Shown: piece by piece, positions 1 to 8,536 of the stretch | Layout: every line of letters begins with the position of its first letter | Position numbering within the stretch: the first letter of the stretch is position 1 | Source of the DNA: Candidatus Micropelagos thuwalensis | GTDB taxonomy: Bacteria; Pseudomonadota; Alphaproteobacteria; RS24 | Assembly (NCBI RefSeq): GCF_000469155.1 | Contig: NZ_AWXE01000001.1 | Span: 124,001 to 188,000, forward strand | Length of the DNA: 64,000 nucleotides | Direction of reading: 5' to 3' | Notes under the pieces: model-generated | Databases searched by the model: none | The model's input: only the letters and a program-made list of their open reading frames with translations | What the model was told of the DNA's origin: nothing | Program-made: the position numbers and the translations under genes

Positions 1-1325
1 GAAGCGAGGGTCTGCTTGAGCTTTTCCCTATCCGAGACAATCGTGTATCCCGCGCTTGCAATCAGGAAAGAGGCCGGAATACATGGTAATAAGGTGATGG
101 TCAACGCGTAGCGGATTGCATAATCCGGCGGGTAGGCGGCGAAGATGTCTATCATGAAGCCGGCAAACTGAACGCCGCCTACAAGACCTGCAAATGTCAG
201 TGCAAAAGCCCATATGGACGACGATGTCGCGCGGATATTTCCAGGGAGTAAATCTTGCAACGCGGCTTGAAGCGCAACCACCCAACCACCGCCAAGTAAT
301 CCTGCGGGGAAGGCCAGCAATGTCGCGATTTGCACATTCTCAGTCAGGCACACCGCCATCATAAAGGCCATACTCCCTACGACACCGCCTGCTGACAACC
401 AGAAAGGCCAGCGGTGATTTTTTTGTGCAAGGCGGTCACACATGAAGCCCATGAGAAGCGCGCCAAATAAACCGCTAATTCCAAAAGAAATAGCAAATCT
501 GCCACCCGCTTCAGTCAGTGAGAGATTAAAGCCCCGACTGAAAAGTGTTGGCCCCCAATAACCAAAACCATATCCAGCAAATCCCCCAAGTGCTGTGCCT
601 GCCGTCATCATTAGGTAGCTTCTGGTTTTGATAAGCAATGCGGCTAAAGTTTTTATTGGAATAGCAATTTCTTCTTTTTGTGTATTTTGAGGACGCGCAT
701 CATCAAGTTGCCCACGAATCGGCTCGCGGATAGTGATGATGGCTAAACCTGCCAAAATAATCCCAGGAAGCCCCAATGCGATAAAAGCGGCTTGCCAGCC
801 TGCAACAGACTCAATAGCAGGCCCCCCAATCAACCCACCCATTTGTCCGAAGTAAACCCCAAGGTTGAGAATTGCGAAAGCCATCGTGCGCCGGCGTGGC
901 GGGTAATAATCTGCCAATAGGGAAAAGGCGGGGGCCAGAAAAGCGGCTTCACCAATGCCGACCCCGATACGCGCTACAAGAAATGCTTCCGGGGTTTCTG
1001 CAAAACCACTGAGAACTGTAAACAGACTCCAAACCAGTGTCCCTGTGATAATAATTTTAACACGGCTATATCTATCTGCCATACGTGCTATCGGAATCGC
1101 CAAGGTGGTATAAAAAAGGGCAAAGGCTGGGCCGACAAGAAATCCCATATAGGTGTTGGAAACGTCTAACGAGACCTTGATGGGGTCGAGTAATCCAGAG
1201 ACAAGAAAACGATCAACATAATTCACCGTATAGAGTGCGGAGAGCATCAAAAGCACATAGGCGGCATACCCTTTAGTAGGTTTTGTATCTGCTGTATTTT
1301 TTTTATTTGTTGTGTCCTCGACCAT
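1..1325 (-). CDS. MFS transporter, spinster-like (3' end outside window)
   Basis: Reading the minus strand from an ATG at 1325 gives an uninterrupted frame of about 441 codons that is still open at position 1, so the C-terminus lies just outside the window. The protein is strongly hydrophobic with many membrane segments. The first helix holds a YTVNYVDRF motif, and the loop after helix 2 has ARMADRYSRVK, which fits the MFS motif A. A second motif-A-like loop, MGFMCDRLAQ, occurs at mid-protein. These features fit the 12-helix spinster-like MFS group, often found beside catabolic genes for aromatic or steroid-like compounds. The substrate cannot be read from the sequence. It is divergent from the oxidoreductase at 1519, so a shared control region and uptake of that pathway's substrate are plausible inferences. 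Confidence 0.88.
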   Translation of the reverse strand, partial: MVEDTTNKKNTADTKPTKGYAAYVLLMLSALYTVNYVDRFLVSGLLDPIKVSLDVSNTYMGFLVGPAFALFYTTLAIPIARMADRYSRVKIIITGTLVWSLFTVLSGFAETPEAFLVARIGVGIGEAAFLAPAFSLLADYYPPRRRTMAFAILNLGVYFGQMGGLIGGPAIESVAGWQAAFIALGLPGIILAGLAIITIREPIRGQLDDARPQNTQKEEIAIPIKTLAALLIKTRSYLMMTAGTALGGFAGYGFGYWGPTLFSRGFNLSLTEAGGRFAISFGISGLFGALLMGFMCDRLAQKNHRWPFWLSAGGVVGSMAFMMAVCLTENVQIATLLAFPAGLLGGGWVVALQAALQDLLPGNIRATSSSIWAFALTFAGLVGGVQFAGFMIDIFAAYPPDYAIRYALTITLLPCIPASFLIASAGYTIVSDREKLKQTLA

Positions 1326-1373
1326 GAATTCCCCACCCTAAACAAAAAAATGACTGTGGCCATTAAGCGCATA

Positions 1374-1407
1374 TTGCGTAGAAAACGCAAAATAATATTA
1401 CGCAAAA
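1374..1407. promoter_or_regulatory. candidate operator: three ACGCAA half-sites in a divergent intergenic region
   Basis: The gap between the divergent transporter and oxidoreductase genes carries TTGCGT at 1374-1379, facing ACGCAA at 1385-1390 as an inverted repeat with a 5-base spacer. The octamer ACGCAAAA at 1385-1392 recurs exactly at 1400-1407, 15 bases downstream. Repeated half-sites between divergent genes are typical of a transcription-factor operator. No regulator gene is adjacent in the window, so the factor is unknown. Confidence 0.4.
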
Positions 1408-1518
1408 CATGATTTTTTATAAAATAAATGTCAGATTGCTTATTTTACCGTGCTTTTCATGTGCTTATAATTTGTAAATTATTGCTTGATTAGCTATTAT
1501 GATTGTCGGAGGATTTGC

Positions 1519-2745
1519 ATGTCAAAAGTAAAAACGAATAAGTCTGTTTTCGAGCCGTGGAAGCTTGGAAACCTGACACTCAAAAACAGAATAATTAAAG
1601 CTGCAACTTTTGAAGGCCTCGCGCAAGGTGGCGTGCCTGATGAGAGACTTGTTCAATTTCATGAAAAATTTGCTGCCGGTGGTGCTGGTGTCGTGACCGT
1701 TGCATATGGTGCGGTAAATGATGATGCGCGTACTTTTGATCATCAAATGTGTATGCAGGATGACCGAATTATGGATGTGCTCAAAAAAGTTACATCAACC
1801 ATTCACAAGCACGGCGCAGTTGCTTCTCTTCAACTGGCGCATTGTGGCATGCAAACACGCTACTCAAAATTGTCCTCTAAACCTTTTTCTTACAGTGCGT
1901 CTTGGGGGCTGAACCCTTATGGTTTGCTATCAGGTATTCCGTTTATGCGCCCTATGCCCGAAAAGGTGATTGAGCAAACCTGCGATGATTATGCCATTTC
2001 TGCCAAACGCGCAGTTGAAGCAGGTTTTGATATGTTAGAACTTCACATGGGGCATGGCTATTTATTCAGTCAATTTATGTCCCCAGCTTACAATACAAGG
2101 CGCGACAAATTTGGTGGCAGTCTTGAAAACCGTATGCGCTTTCCACGTCTTGCATTGCGCCGTGTTCGCGAAGCTGTCGGGCCGGATGTGCCTATTGTTG
2201 TGAAGTTGAATCTTCAAGACGGATTTGAAGGCGGGTCGACACTGGATGATTGTATCGAAGCGTCAAAGATTATCGAACAAGATGGTGACGCATCCTTGCT
2301 GGTTCTCACTGGCGGCTTCAGTGCAAAAAGTCCGATGTATCTTTTCCGTGGGCCTTCAGCGATTAAACCATTGATTGCAATACAGAAAAACTTCATTGCG
2401 AAGCTGGTTTATACGCTTGCAGCTAAAAAATTCCCTGACATGCCTTTTAAGGAAATGTTCTTCCTGGAGGATGCTAAAAAAGTTCGTGCAGCGGTTAATA
2501 TGCCGATTGCTTTGGTTGGAGGCATTAAATCTATGGCGAATTTTAAGACTGTTATGAATGAAGATTTTGACGGTATTGTGCTGGGGCGGACGCTTATCCA
2601 TGAACCAGACTTACCAAAAATTTATGAGTCAGGAGAGAAATCAACATCAGGCTGCATATCCTGCAACCGGTGTGTAGCCCATATCGACTCGGATGATGGG
2701 GTTATCTGTCCTATAAATGTTGAAATGGCATCCGAGGCGGCTTAA
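1519..2745 (+). CDS. NADH:flavin oxidoreductase, Old Yellow Enzyme family
   Basis: This 408-residue protein is an FMN-dependent TIM-barrel ene-reductase of the OYE/2,4-dienoyl-CoA reductase type. The start FEPWKLGNLTLKNRI is the usual first barrel strand. Around residue 175 the motif LHMGHGYLFSQF, followed by NTRRDKFGGSLENR, matches the family's substrate- and FMN-binding signature. Near residues 379-397 there is C-x2-C-x2-C-x11-C, resembling the 4Fe-4S site of dienoyl-CoA reductases. The C-terminal NAD(P)/FAD domain of those enzymes is absent, because the protein ends there. I chose ATG 1519 over an in-frame start at 1486 because GGAGG lies six bases upstream. A Rieske oxygenase follows 29 bases later, suggesting one operon for degrading an unsaturated cyclic compound. 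The exact substrate is unknown. Confidence 0.9.
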   Translation: MSKVKTNKSVFEPWKLGNLTLKNRIIKAATFEGLAQGGVPDERLVQFHEKFAAGGAGVVTVAYGAVNDDARTFDHQMCMQDDRIMDVLKKVTSTIHKHGAVASLQLAHCGMQTRYSKLSSKPFSYSASWGLNPYGLLSGIPFMRPMPEKVIEQTCDDYAISAKRAVEAGFDMLELHMGHGYLFSQFMSPAYNTRRDKFGGSLENRMRFPRLALRRVREAVGPDVPIVVKLNLQDGFEGGSTLDDCIEASKIIEQDGDASLLVLTGGFSAKSPMYLFRGPSAIKPLIAIQKNFIAKLVYTLAAKKFPDMPFKEMFFLEDAKKVRAAVNMPIALVGGIKSMANFKTVMNEDFDGIVLGRTLIHEPDLPKIYESGEKSTSGCISCNRCVAHIDSDDGVICPINVEMASEAA

Positions 2746-2774
2746 ATTTAAATAATAAAAAACTGGAGATACAA

Positions 2775-3851
2775 ATGGCTAAAACTGCAGATTATGATTT
2801 GGGTGAATTTACCTTTCCAAGAGGGTGGTTTATGATTGCCCGTGCAGATGAGGTTTCCAAAAAACCTCTGAATTTAAGGTATTTCGGACAAAATATGGTG
2901 CTGTATCGTGGCGACAGTGGTCGGCTCGTGCTTATGGATGCCTATTGCCCACACATGGGGACGCATATCGGCCAAAATGAAACATCTTATGTTGTGATGG
3001 ATAACGAGCATGTTGACGGTGATAATATCCGTTGTCCTTATCATGGTTGGCAATTTGGGCCTGATGGTAAATGTATCGAAATTCCATATTCACCTGCGCC
3101 GATACCGGCTTCCGCCTGTATCCGGACTTACCCCGTTCAAGAATGGGGCGGTAGCGTACTTATGTGGCATGACACAGAACAAGGCGAACCAAATTTTGAT
3201 CCGCCAGAACTCCCACAATGGGAAGACCCGTCTTGGGTAAATTGGAAGATCGATGATCTTGGTGAACTGAACCAGCATCCGATGGAAGTCATTGATAATA
3301 TGGCTGACAAGGCGCATCTTGGGCCTATCCACGGCAGCACCAATATGGAATATTTTGAGAATGAATTTAATGATCACGTGCTTGTTCAAAGACTGGCAGC
3401 AGGTCACCGCACCATGTCTGAAGCGCAGATGATTAATGATACATGGTATACTGGCCCGGGGATTCTTCTCTCAAAAATTGAAGGTGATTACCCTTCAATG
3501 ATGATGATTTCCAATACACCCATAGAGGATGGTCTCATTCGGGTGTTTTACGGCATTCTCGTTAAAGGCAAAAATGATGTTGCTAATGAGGAAGATCAAG
3601 CGGTTGCCAATGAGTATCATGAGGTAAGTAAAGCCGCCTTCCTTCAGGATTTCGAAATTTGGTTCAATAAGCGCCCCTGCCTGAATGTTTTGCAGGTCAT
3701 TGGAGATGGCCCATTCGGTAAAACCCGTATTTGGTATAAACAATTTTATAACCCTCGTGATAAAGCCAAGGATTATCAGGATCAGGTGAATGGTGTTGTT
3801 GTGACTAGAGGGACGAACCGCGATAATTTCGAAAAAACTGCTGCTGAATAG
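2775..3851 (+). CDS. Rieske non-heme iron oxygenase, KshA-like
   Basis: This 358-residue protein is an oxygenase component of the ring-hydroxylating family. The Rieske 2Fe-2S ligands are C58-P-H60 and C87-P-Y-H90, followed by GW. The catalytic domain has D-N-M-A-D-x-A-H-x4-H near residue 175, which fits the mononuclear iron site. The layout resembles 3-ketosteroid 9-alpha-hydroxylase (KshA) and related monooxygenases rather than alpha-beta dioxygenases. The stretch between the two Rieske ligand pairs is 26 residues, longer than the roughly 16-17 I expect for KshA. It needs a ferredoxin reductase, and none is encoded nearby. A GGAG sits before the ATG. It follows the OYE gene directly, so the pair probably acts on one substrate. 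A steroid or terpenoid ring is only an inference. Confidence 0.87.
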   Translation: MAKTADYDLGEFTFPRGWFMIARADEVSKKPLNLRYFGQNMVLYRGDSGRLVLMDAYCPHMGTHIGQNETSYVVMDNEHVDGDNIRCPYHGWQFGPDGKCIEIPYSPAPIPASACIRTYPVQEWGGSVLMWHDTEQGEPNFDPPELPQWEDPSWVNWKIDDLGELNQHPMEVIDNMADKAHLGPIHGSTNMEYFENEFNDHVLVQRLAAGHRTMSEAQMINDTWYTGPGILLSKIEGDYPSMMMISNTPIEDGLIRVFYGILVKGKNDVANEEDQAVANEYHEVSKAAFLQDFEIWFNKRPCLNVLQVIGDGPFGKTRIWYKQFYNPRDKAKDYQDQVNGVVVTRGTNRDNFEKTAAE

Positions 3852-3963
3852 CTTCATGTTTTAGGTTAGATTGACGTCTGGCCTAATTCTACAAAATCAC
3901 ATTGCAAAAATACCTGCGAAGGAGTACCCAAGGGTTAACTCTGTTTTTCGTGCGGGAATTTCA

Positions 3964-5352
3964 ATGTCTGAAAAAAAAATAGAGCTGACCAAGTCTGAAC
4001 AAATCGGCGATACACGTGATCATATTGCCGATCTGGTTAATGCGTCTGTTTCCGTCCTAAAAGAAGAAAACAAAAACGCGCTTTTAAAGCTGCTTGAGAC
4101 GCATCACGAGTCCGATATTGCAGAAATGATTGCGCTACTCAATGGGGGGCAGCGTGAACAGTTTTTCGCGCTCATTGGTGAAGATCTTGCCCCCAGCGTG
4201 CTGGCAGAGCTTGATGACCATACTCAGGCATGGATTGCTGAACGGTTAGATCCTGAGTTTCTCGCAGCAGCTTTGCAGGAGCTGGAAACCGATGATGCTG
4301 TTTTTGTCCTTGGTGAATTGGATGATGATGAGCAGAAGGAAATTCTGGACTTATTCCCTGAAGGGGAACGTATTGTTCTTCAACGCTCCCTAGATTATCC
4401 GGATGAAAGTGCAGGTCGTCTTATGCAGTCCGATGTGGTGGCTGTGCCGCCATTCTGGACGGTAGGACAGGTGATAGATTACCTTCGCGTCACTGAAGAT
4501 TTGCCAGATGATTTTTTGGAAATTTTTGTTGTTGATCCCACCCATACGCCACTTGGCATGGTCAAACTTAATAAAGTCATGCGTTCTGGGCGTCCGACTT
4601 TAATGCAAGAAATTCTGGACGATAATTTTACGCCAATTTCAGCTGAGCTTGACCGAGAAGATATGGCGCGGATGTTTGAACGCTATAATCTTGTTTCCGC
4701 GCCTGTTGTTGATGAAGACAACCGACTGGTTGGCGTGATAACAGCGGATGACGTTTTTGAGGTTATTACAGAAGAGGCAGAAGAAGATATTTTTCGCTTA
4801 GGTGGTGTGGGTGATGAGACTGTCGGCGATGATATGTTCCGCGCTATGCGTGGCCGGTTCTCGTGGTTACTGGTCAACCTCTTGACGGCTATTTTGGCCT
4901 CTATCGTTATTGGCGTTTTTGATGGCACGATTGAACAAATGGTTGCATTAGCTATTCTTATGCCGATTGTTGCCTCAATGGGTGGAAATGCGGCAACGCA
5001 AACATTAACCATCACAGTTCGTGCGCTGGCGACACGAGAATTGCTTGCCATTAACACCTTGCGGGTTATCGGACGTGAAATAGGGATTGGTCTGTTAAAC
5101 GGTATTTTGTTTGCGATCTTGCTTGGTATTACGGGCTGGCTTTGGTTTGGTAGTGAGATGCTGGGTATTGTGCTGGCAATGGCGATGATTGTGAATATGT
5201 TTGTCGCGGGTTTGGCGGGCATAGTTGTACCTATATGGCTCAACAAGGTCGGTGTTGATCCTGCTATTGCTTCGGGTGTGTTTGTGACCACCATTACAGA
5301 TATTGTTGGGTTTTTCGCTTTTCTGGGTTTTGCTACAATTTTCTTAATCTAA
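3964..5352 (+). CDS. mgtE: magnesium transporter MgtE
   Basis: The product is a Mg2+-gated inner-membrane Mg2+ channel of about 462 residues, a normal length. It has an acidic N-domain of alpha-helical repeats (HESDIAEMI, DDDEQKEIL), then two CBS domains ending near TADDVFEVI, then about five membrane helices. The transmembrane signature P-I-V-A-S-M-G-G-N-A-A-T-Q lies near residue 340 and matches the family's pore motif. The frame is open upstream to 3871, but the extra 31 residues do not look like MgtE, so I place the start at ATG 3964, where MSEKK leads into the N-domain. Its stop codon shares one base with the next start, suggesting coupled translation. Confidence 0.93.
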   Translation: MSEKKIELTKSEQIGDTRDHIADLVNASVSVLKEENKNALLKLLETHHESDIAEMIALLNGGQREQFFALIGEDLAPSVLAELDDHTQAWIAERLDPEFLAAALQELETDDAVFVLGELDDDEQKEILDLFPEGERIVLQRSLDYPDESAGRLMQSDVVAVPPFWTVGQVIDYLRVTEDLPDDFLEIFVVDPTHTPLGMVKLNKVMRSGRPTLMQEILDDNFTPISAELDREDMARMFERYNLVSAPVVDEDNRLVGVITADDVFEVITEEAEEDIFRLGGVGDETVGDDMFRAMRGRFSWLLVNLLTAILASIVIGVFDGTIEQMVALAILMPIVASMGGNAATQTLTITVRALATRELLAINTLRVIGREIGIGLLNGILFAILLGITGWLWFGSEMLGIVLAMAMIVNMFVAGLAGIVVPIWLNKVGVDPAIASGVFVTTITDIVGFFAFLGFATIFLI

Positions 5353-6305
5353 TGGTAAAGAGACAAATGAGATTTTTAATTTCCGCAGTTTTAGCTTTTG
5401 GGTTTGTATTTGCTATGGCTCCCGGTTTGAAGGCCGAGTGGCGGAGTGGTGACTCTTTTTCTCAAGCCGTACCCGAGTCGGGTGCCACGGCATTGAATGG
5501 CGCGGTCTATCTGCTGAGCGGCTCATCGGGCACAGGTTTTAAGAGATTTTTCGAAGCTTATAACGTCGTAGAGGATGGTTGGCGTCCTTTGACACCCATT
5601 CCGGTTGACAGAACACAATTTTCTGTGGCTGCGGGGAGTGGTCAGATTGTCGTGACCGGTGGGCGCGTTGCGGGTACTTCGGAGTCGACAAATAGTAGTT
5701 GGATGTTCAGTTCGGCAAAGTCTTATTGGACGCAAATCACCCCTATGCCCGGTCGGCGTTATGAGCATATGTCTGCTATCGTCGGTAACTTCCTGTATGT
5801 GTTTGGAGGTGCCGGTGATGAAACAGATAAAATATATCGCTATAATCTTGGTTCAGGCGAGTGGTCGATTTTGCCAGGGACAATGCCAGTAACATTATCT
5901 CAGGCCGGAATTACAGTGGCAGACAATGACATCATTATAGCTGGTGGTATGACATCGACAGGACAGGCATCACGCGAGGTGCATGTTTTTAACGTCCAGT
6001 CGCTTGACTGGCGGCGCTTGCCATCCATACCATTAGGGTTAATCGCACCGGCACTAGGCGTTCTTTCAGATGGGGTTCATGTTGTCGGGGGGTACACAAA
6101 TGAACCTCTGAAGACTCATAGCCGACATTATCTACTGGCTAGTAAGGCGCGTAAATGGCAGAACATAGAGCCATTACCTGAGGCACGTCATCATGCTGGC
6201 TATGCGGTTGTTGATGACCAACTGATTGTTATGGGTGGCGCTGTTGGCAGTGGTTTTTTTGCCCCGTTTACGGCAACAGACACAGTTTATATATTTAAGC
6301 CCTGA
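5352..6305 (+). CDS. secreted kelch-repeat protein
   Basis: This 317-residue protein opens with a basic N-terminus, a hydrophobic stretch (FLISAVLAFGFVFAMAP) and a likely signal peptidase site before AEW, so it should be exported to the periplasm. The rest consists of about six kelch units, seen as GG-x-Y/W repeats such as VTGGRV, YVFGGAGDE, IAGGMTS, VVGGYTNE and VMGGAVG. Such units form a beta-propeller like those of galactose oxidase or the sialic-acid epimerase NanM, but I see nothing that assigns an enzyme activity. It overlaps the mgtE stop by one base. An alternative start at 5367 would keep the signal peptide. Its function next to a magnesium channel is unknown. Confidence 0.82.
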   Translation: MVKRQMRFLISAVLAFGFVFAMAPGLKAEWRSGDSFSQAVPESGATALNGAVYLLSGSSGTGFKRFFEAYNVVEDGWRPLTPIPVDRTQFSVAAGSGQIVVTGGRVAGTSESTNSSWMFSSAKSYWTQITPMPGRRYEHMSAIVGNFLYVFGGAGDETDKIYRYNLGSGEWSILPGTMPVTLSQAGITVADNDIIIAGGMTSTGQASREVHVFNVQSLDWRRLPSIPLGLIAPALGVLSDGVHVVGGYTNEPLKTHSRHYLLASKARKWQNIEPLPEARHHAGYAVVDDQLIVMGGAVGSGFFAPFTATDTVYIFKP

Positions 6306-6356
6306 TTTCCCAGTAAGGCATTTTGCCTGTTTCATAAAATCGTCTAGTTTGTTGAT

Positions 6357-6776
6357 ATGACTTTACACCTAATTAAGTTAGCCGCGCGTGCCACCGGCGT
6401 AGATGATCTCATTAATTGGCAGACCTATGTTAGAGAAACCCATGGAGAACTTTTTCATACCACGCGCATGATGCCCAAAAGGGTTAATGAATTGTTAGAT
6501 GATGGGTCAATCTATTGGGTTATCAAGCGTAAAATCCGCGTGCGTCAAACTATCCTTGATATTCAACCTTTCACTGATGAAGCAGGTATTAAAAGGTGTC
6601 ATATTTTTCTTGATCCCGAACTCATTGCAACCCGCCAGCAATCGCGGCGACCTTTTCAGGGCTGGCGATATCTGCCTGCGAGTGATGCGCCTGAGGATAT
6701 GCCAATGGTAGCAGAGGGAGATGACGAGCTTCCTGAACATCTCAAGGCTGAACTTATGGCTTTAGGGCTTTTATAA
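6357..6776 (+). CDS. DUF1489 family protein
   Basis: This is a 139-residue soluble protein recognised as the DUF1489 family, a small conserved group found mainly in Alphaproteobacteria. Typical traits are the N-terminal LIKLAARATGVDDL, a basic middle (YWVIKRKIRVRQTIL) and the conserved PFQGWRYL towards the end. No catalytic motif or membrane segment is visible and the biochemical role is not known. It is tail to tail with panC, leaving about a dozen bases between the two stop codons, so it is transcribed separately from the panC operon. Confidence 0.85.
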   Translation: MTLHLIKLAARATGVDDLINWQTYVRETHGELFHTTRMMPKRVNELLDDGSIYWVIKRKIRVRQTILDIQPFTDEAGIKRCHIFLDPELIATRQQSRRPFQGWRYLPASDAPEDMPMVAEGDDELPEHLKAELMALGLL

Positions 6777-6787
6777 ATCTTTTGTTA

Positions 6788-7633
6788 TCAAACAGGGCAG
6801 TTATCAATCAGTCGAATATCGCCAAGTCGTACTGCCGCCAGAAGACGTAAATTTTTTGTCTCTAGGTTTGGAGTCTTCAGCGTATCGGAATCTCTGACAG
6901 TGATATAATCAATTTCAGTAAAACCAGCTTCTTTAAGCTTTTGGATGGCTTGCGCTTCCAATGCGGGGAGCCGGCTTAAAGCCTGTGCTGTATGATAATC
7001 TTCACATAAAGCGCGCATAATTTTGTTTAAATTAGCGGCAGTTTTACGCTGGCTCTCACTGAGGTAGGCATTTCTTGAAGACATGGCGAGGCCATCAGCT
7101 TCACGCAAAGTGGGGCCTTGTAAAATCTCAATTTTCATATCGTGAGTGGCGACCATCTGCTTTATGACAAGCAATTGCTGATAGTCCTTCTCACCGAAAA
7201 TGGCGGCGTCTGGTTGGCACAGCTCAAAAAGTTTATGTACAACTGTCACAACCCCGCTAAAAAAATGAGGGCGAGTCTCGCTCTCAAGTCCGTCCCCTAA
7301 ATTGCCGGCTGGTAAAGATGCGGTTACCGCATCGCCATATATCTCTGAAGCATCGGGCATAAAGACAATATCTGCTTTGGTGCCTCGGAGTTTTTGTAAA
7401 TCATCTTCAGTGGTGCGGGGATAAGCGTCAAAATCCTCCCCTTCGGCAAATTGCGTTGGGTTTACAAATAAACTAACAATGATTTTATCCGCTTGCGCCG
7501 AAATCGCCTCTACCAATGATAAATGCCCCGCATGAAGGGCGCCCATGGTTGGTACGAGTCCGACTTTCATACCAGCCTGTCGCCAGTTTTCGCGTTTAAG
7601 GGATAGTTCCCCACTTGTTGTGCAGACGTCCAT
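6788..7633 (-). CDS. panC: pantoate-beta-alanine ligase
   Basis: This 281-residue enzyme condenses pantoate with beta-alanine using ATP to make pantothenate, the precursor of coenzyme A. Visible signatures are PTMGALHAGH near residue 28 (the HIGH-like nucleotide-binding motif), FVNPTQF, EKDYQQL and the KMSKS-like MSSRNAYL near residue 185. Length is normal for the family. The gene lies nine bases after the short-chain dehydrogenase and has no clear ribosome-binding site of its own, which suggests coupled translation. panB is not in the window. Close proximity to mipZ is common in Alphaproteobacteria, as I recall. Confidence 0.95.
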   Translation of the reverse strand: MDVCTTSGELSLKRENWRQAGMKVGLVPTMGALHAGHLSLVEAISAQADKIIVSLFVNPTQFAEGEDFDAYPRTTEDDLQKLRGTKADIVFMPDASEIYGDAVTASLPAGNLGDGLESETRPHFFSGVVTVVHKLFELCQPDAAIFGEKDYQQLLVIKQMVATHDMKIEILQGPTLREADGLAMSSRNAYLSESQRKTAANLNKIMRALCEDYHTAQALSRLPALEAQAIQKLKEAGFTEIDYITVRDSDTLKTPNLETKNLRLLAAVRLGDIRLIDNCPV

Positions 7634-7641
7634 CAGTATCG

Positions 7642-8430
7642 TCAGGGAGTTTCTTGGCCGTTAACATCGTCAATGACATAGGCATTGGCAATGCCACCAT
7701 CTGCAAGATAGCTTGCGCCGGTAATGTATCCGGCATCATCGCTGAGGAGAAAACAGACCAACCCAGCTATTTCATCGGGTTTTCCAAGGCGTCCCATTGG
7801 AATATGCCGCCGTCGCAACTCCCATTTCGCCGTATCTTCAAAATAATGTGCTGTTCTGTCGGTTTTTACCGGGCCGGGTGCTACACAATTTGCTCGGATA
7901 TTATGGCGGGCATGACTGATAGCAATTTCTTTAGTAAGGGCTTCTACCCCCCCTTTTGCCGTTGTGTAGGCAATCTGGGAAGTAGCAGAGGCTGCGTGTG
8001 CGACCACGGAAGACAGATTAACAATCGCGCCGCCTTGTTTCTCAAGATGTGGCAAAACAGCTTGGCAGGTGAGAAATACACCAGTGAGATTTACCTCCAT
8101 CGTTTTTAACCAACATGGCAGAGGCGTTTGTGAAATATCGCCATCATCAGGCAGTAAAATAGCGGCGCTGTTGACAAGTCCGTCAATTTTTCCATATTTT
8201 TCAATAGCTTCAGCCATAATAGTTGTGATGAAATCAGGATCAGCAATATCTCCACTTAGACAAAGTGGATTATTAAGTAATTGATCTTCAGACAGCTTCA
8301 GAAGGGCTGTTTGATTGTGGTCTACAAGAACCGGATAGGCTTGCTCTTGCGTCAGGCGTTTGGCAAGTGCTTGACCCAGTCCACCGGCGGCACCGGTTAA
8401 AATAATCACCTTATCCTTTAAACCGCGCAT
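7642..8430 (-). CDS. short-chain dehydrogenase/reductase (SDR)
   Basis: This 262-residue classical SDR uses NAD(P)H. The nucleotide-binding TGAAGGLG motif lies near residue 12 and NSAAIL near residue 88. The catalytic Ser of VNLSSVV is near 140, and Y-T-T-A-K near 155 is the YxxxK pair. The C-terminal GRLGKPDEIAGLVCFLLSDDAGYITG is typical of 3-oxoacyl-ACP reductase-like members. The substrate cannot be named: many alcohol or ketone dehydrogenases share this layout. It is the first gene of a two-gene operon with panC and is divergent from mipZ. A link to pantothenate synthesis, for example as a ketopantoate reductase substitute, is not supported by sequence. Confidence 0.88.
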   Translation of the reverse strand: MRGLKDKVIILTGAAGGLGQALAKRLTQEQAYPVLVDHNQTALLKLSEDQLLNNPLCLSGDIADPDFITTIMAEAIEKYGKIDGLVNSAAILLPDDGDISQTPLPCWLKTMEVNLTGVFLTCQAVLPHLEKQGGAIVNLSSVVAHAASATSQIAYTTAKGGVEALTKEIAISHARHNIRANCVAPGPVKTDRTAHYFEDTAKWELRRRHIPMGRLGKPDEIAGLVCFLLSDDAGYITGASYLADGGIANAYVIDDVNGQETP

Positions 8431-8536
8431 TTTTTGTCCATTTTGAAGCTCGAAGTATTCCCAGCAACGATTTCAATAACATATATTCTGAGAAAAGCGG
8501 AATCGTTGTAAAAATATATACGCAAAGAGGTCGAAA

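Noticed and set aside
4683-5294. 203-codon open frame on the minus strand across mgtE
   Set aside because: It lies entirely within the mgtE frame, is Ile/Ser/Pro/Thr-rich low-complexity text and matches no family I recognise. The plus-strand MgtE reading is clear.
6316-6328. terminator after the kelch gene (AGGCA/TGCCT)
   Set aside because: The stem is only five base pairs with a three-base loop and no T-run, too weak to call.
7615-8109. 164-codon open frame on the plus strand across the SDR gene
   Set aside because: The SDR motifs on the minus strand explain this DNA; the antisense text has no domain.
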